Shown one piece after another: positions 5,923 through 6,824 of a stretch of DNA of 6,824 bases. The DNA lies in the NCBI GenBank assembly GCA_007118445.1, contig SKRP01000119.1:1-6824 (forward strand), read 5' to 3'. The DNA comes from Natronohydrobacter sp. Lineage in GTDB: Bacteria; Pseudomonadota; Alphaproteobacteria; Rhodobacterales; Rhodobacteraceae. A model generated the notes under the pieces. That model worked only from the letters and a program-made list of their open reading frames with translations, was not told where the DNA came from and ran no database searches. Each line of letters starts with the position of its first letter. Position 1 is the stretch's first letter. A program made the position numbers and the translations under genes.

Positions 5923-6629
5923 GCCTGCGTGTCCTTCAGAAAGGGGAGCGCCTTGCGGAAATAATCCCAGCCGCTGATCAGGGTCAGCAGCGCCGCGATC
6001 CAGATCAGCCCAAGCCCGATATTCCAGACCAGATTGCCACTGTGCCGGGCCAGATCGACGACATTCATGTCCTGCGTGCCGATATCGCTGAGTGTTTCGA
6101 TCAGGGCGCTGTAGCCGCGCTGGCTGGTCGCTTCGCGCACATATTCCAGCCCCATCGCCAGAAACAGCACGGCGATGGCCGTCATCTGCGCAGTGGTTTT
6201 CCATTTCGCCAGCGACGTGACTTTCAGCAACCCGGCCTTGGCCCCCAGGAATTCGCGCAGGCCCGACACAAAGACCTCGCGAAACAGGATCGCCGTTGCG
6301 GGCAGGATCAGCCATGGGTCCATGCCGGAATAGCCGGTGATCACCAAGAGCGCGATCACGACCATGGCCTTGTCGGCAATCGGGTCGAGCATCGCGCCAA
6401 GGCGGCTTTCCTGTTTCCAGGCGCGGGCCAGATAGCCGTCGAAAAAATCGGTGATCGCGGCCAGCGCGAAGAGCGCCAGTGCGAACCAGTCGGCCCAGGG
6501 GCGATGAAAATAGAGAAACATCACCGCCACGCCCGGTGCCGCCAGCAGGCGCAGGACCGTCAGGATATTGGGGACCGTCCAGCTCGACATGGGTTTGGGT
6601 CCGGGACCGGGGGCAGCATTCGACGTCAT
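5919..6629 (-). CDS. pgsA: CDP-diacylglycerol--glycerol-3-phosphate 3-phosphatidyltransferase
   Basis: An inner-membrane enzyme that makes phosphatidylglycerol phosphate from CDP-diacylglycerol and glycerol-3-phosphate, the committed step to phosphatidylglycerol and cardiolipin. From the chosen start it has 236 residues. Seen: WTVPNILTVLRL (17-28), then the CDP-alcohol phosphotransferase signature D61, D64-G65, A68-R69, G78, D82, D86, followed by FREVFVSGLREFL (116-128). Hydrophobic helices lie at about 27-41, 48-60, 88-98, 106-115, 148-160 and 203-219. Start choice: ATG 6629 has AGGA 8 nt upstream, and ATG 6632 directly before it is nearly equal. ATG 6590 would give MSSWTVPN, the usual family N-terminus (223 residues), but has no ribosome site. 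It overlaps moaD by 4 bp. The gene upstream is nudC-like. Confidence 0.94.
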   Translation of the reverse strand: MTSNAAPGPGPKPMSSWTVPNILTVLRLLAAPGVAVMFLYFHRPWADWFALALFALAAITDFFDGYLARAWKQESRLGAMLDPIADKAMVVIALLVITGYSGMDPWLILPATAILFREVFVSGLREFLGAKAGLLKVTSLAKWKTTAQMTAIAVLFLAMGLEYVREATSQRGYSALIETLSDIGTQDMNVVDLARHSGNLVWNIGLGLIWIAALLTLISGWDYFRKALPFLKDTQA

Positions 6630-6692
6630 CATCCCTATCCTGAAAGTGCAGGGGGCGAAATGCAAGCCCCGGCCAGATGACAGATACGCTGC

Positions 6693-6824
6693 TCAGAGCC
6701 TGTCAGCAAGCCATTCCCCGATCAGGAAATGCGCGATCGCCCCTTTTCGCGCAGGCAGCAGGTCGGGATGGTCGCCGCTCCAGGCGCGCAGGATCTCTTC
6801 GCGCGGGAACCAGCGGGCGTCTTC
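6693..6824 (-). CDS. nudC: C-terminal end of a NudC-like NAD(+)/NADH diphosphatase (partial)
   Basis: Only the last 43 residues are in the window; the Nudix box itself would lie beyond the right edge. Seen: EDARWFPREEIL at the start of the fragment, then LLPARKGAIAHFLIGEWL near the end. In NudC proteins a D/E-x-RWF-x-REE segment follows the Nudix box, and an AIAH-LI-x-W segment closes the protein. NudC hydrolyses NAD(H) and removes NAD caps from RNA. The stop is TGA at 6695-6693, and 63 nt separate it from the chosen pgsA start, so joint transcription is likely. Another Nudix family member is possible because the diagnostic motif and zinc-binding cysteines are not visible. Confidence 0.68.
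   Translation of the reverse strand, partial: EDARWFPREEILRAWSGDHPDLLPARKGAIAHFLIGEWLADRL

Noticed and set aside
5923..6315. Upstream extension of the moaD reading frame
   Set aside because: MoaD homology and a ribosome site begin at 5922, and the extension only reads out of frame through pgsA.
5841..6680. Plus-strand open frame of 279 codons opposite pgsA
   Set aside because: Its product is Gln/Arg/Gly-rich without any domain; the minus strand encodes PgsA with its complete catalytic signature.
1..6824. CRISPR arrays, insertion sequences, attachment sites, tRNA genes, toxin-antitoxin or defence systems
   Set aside because: No spaced direct repeats, transposase or integrase motifs, tRNA cloverleaf signals or defence-type domains were seen. 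All long coding frames are explained by core genes.

Overview
The window looks like a chromosomal core region of an alphaproteobacterium, most likely of the Rhodobacteraceae. The pointers are its high G+C, a type A RNase P RNA with alphaproteobacterial-looking core blocks, the zinc-free form of ribosomal protein L33, and the gene strings nlpD-pcm-surE and pgsA-moaD-moaE. This assignment comes from sequence recognition only; no database search was possible.

Layout. Left arm, minus strand (1-2576): surE, pcm and an nlpD-like LysM/LytM lipoprotein gene cut by the window edge. surE and pcm overlap by 4 bp, and a candidate promoter lies upstream of surE. This is a stationary-phase and repair type of cluster: a nucleotidase, an isoaspartyl-protein repair enzyme, and an envelope protein probably involved in activating a peptidoglycan hydrolase. 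Divergent from it, on the plus strand, is rnpB (about 2727-3150). It is followed without a clear intrinsic terminator by a large polyprenyl-phosphate sugar-1-phosphate transferase gene (3218-4687). Next comes rpmG (L33, 4799-4966), which has the best promoter in the window, a small hairpin in its leader, and a perfect 13-bp stem terminator.

Right arm, minus strand (5212-6824): the 3' end of a nudC-like Nudix hydrolase gene (cut by the edge), pgsA, moaD and moaE, probably one operon. pgsA and moaD overlap by ATGA. moaD and moaE are 6 nt apart, and the Shine-Dalgarno of moaE lies inside the GGA GGA codons for MoaD's essential C-terminal Gly-Gly. This arm converges on rpmG, and the roughly 245-nt gap between them holds one terminator for each direction.

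Functionally, the genes are housekeeping: tRNA maturation (rnpB), translation (rpmG), anionic phospholipid synthesis (pgsA), molybdopterin synthase (moaD and moaE), protein and nucleotide maintenance (pcm, surE), cell-wall control (nlpD-like) and the first step of surface or exopolysaccharide assembly (sugar transferase). I found no mobile element, CRISPR array, prophage or defence gene, and no convincing undescribed system. The observations worth a second look are small-scale: degenerate LytM active-site positions, a coding/regulatory double use at the moaD-moaE junction, the rpmG leader hairpin, and the sugar transferase gene directly after rnpB.
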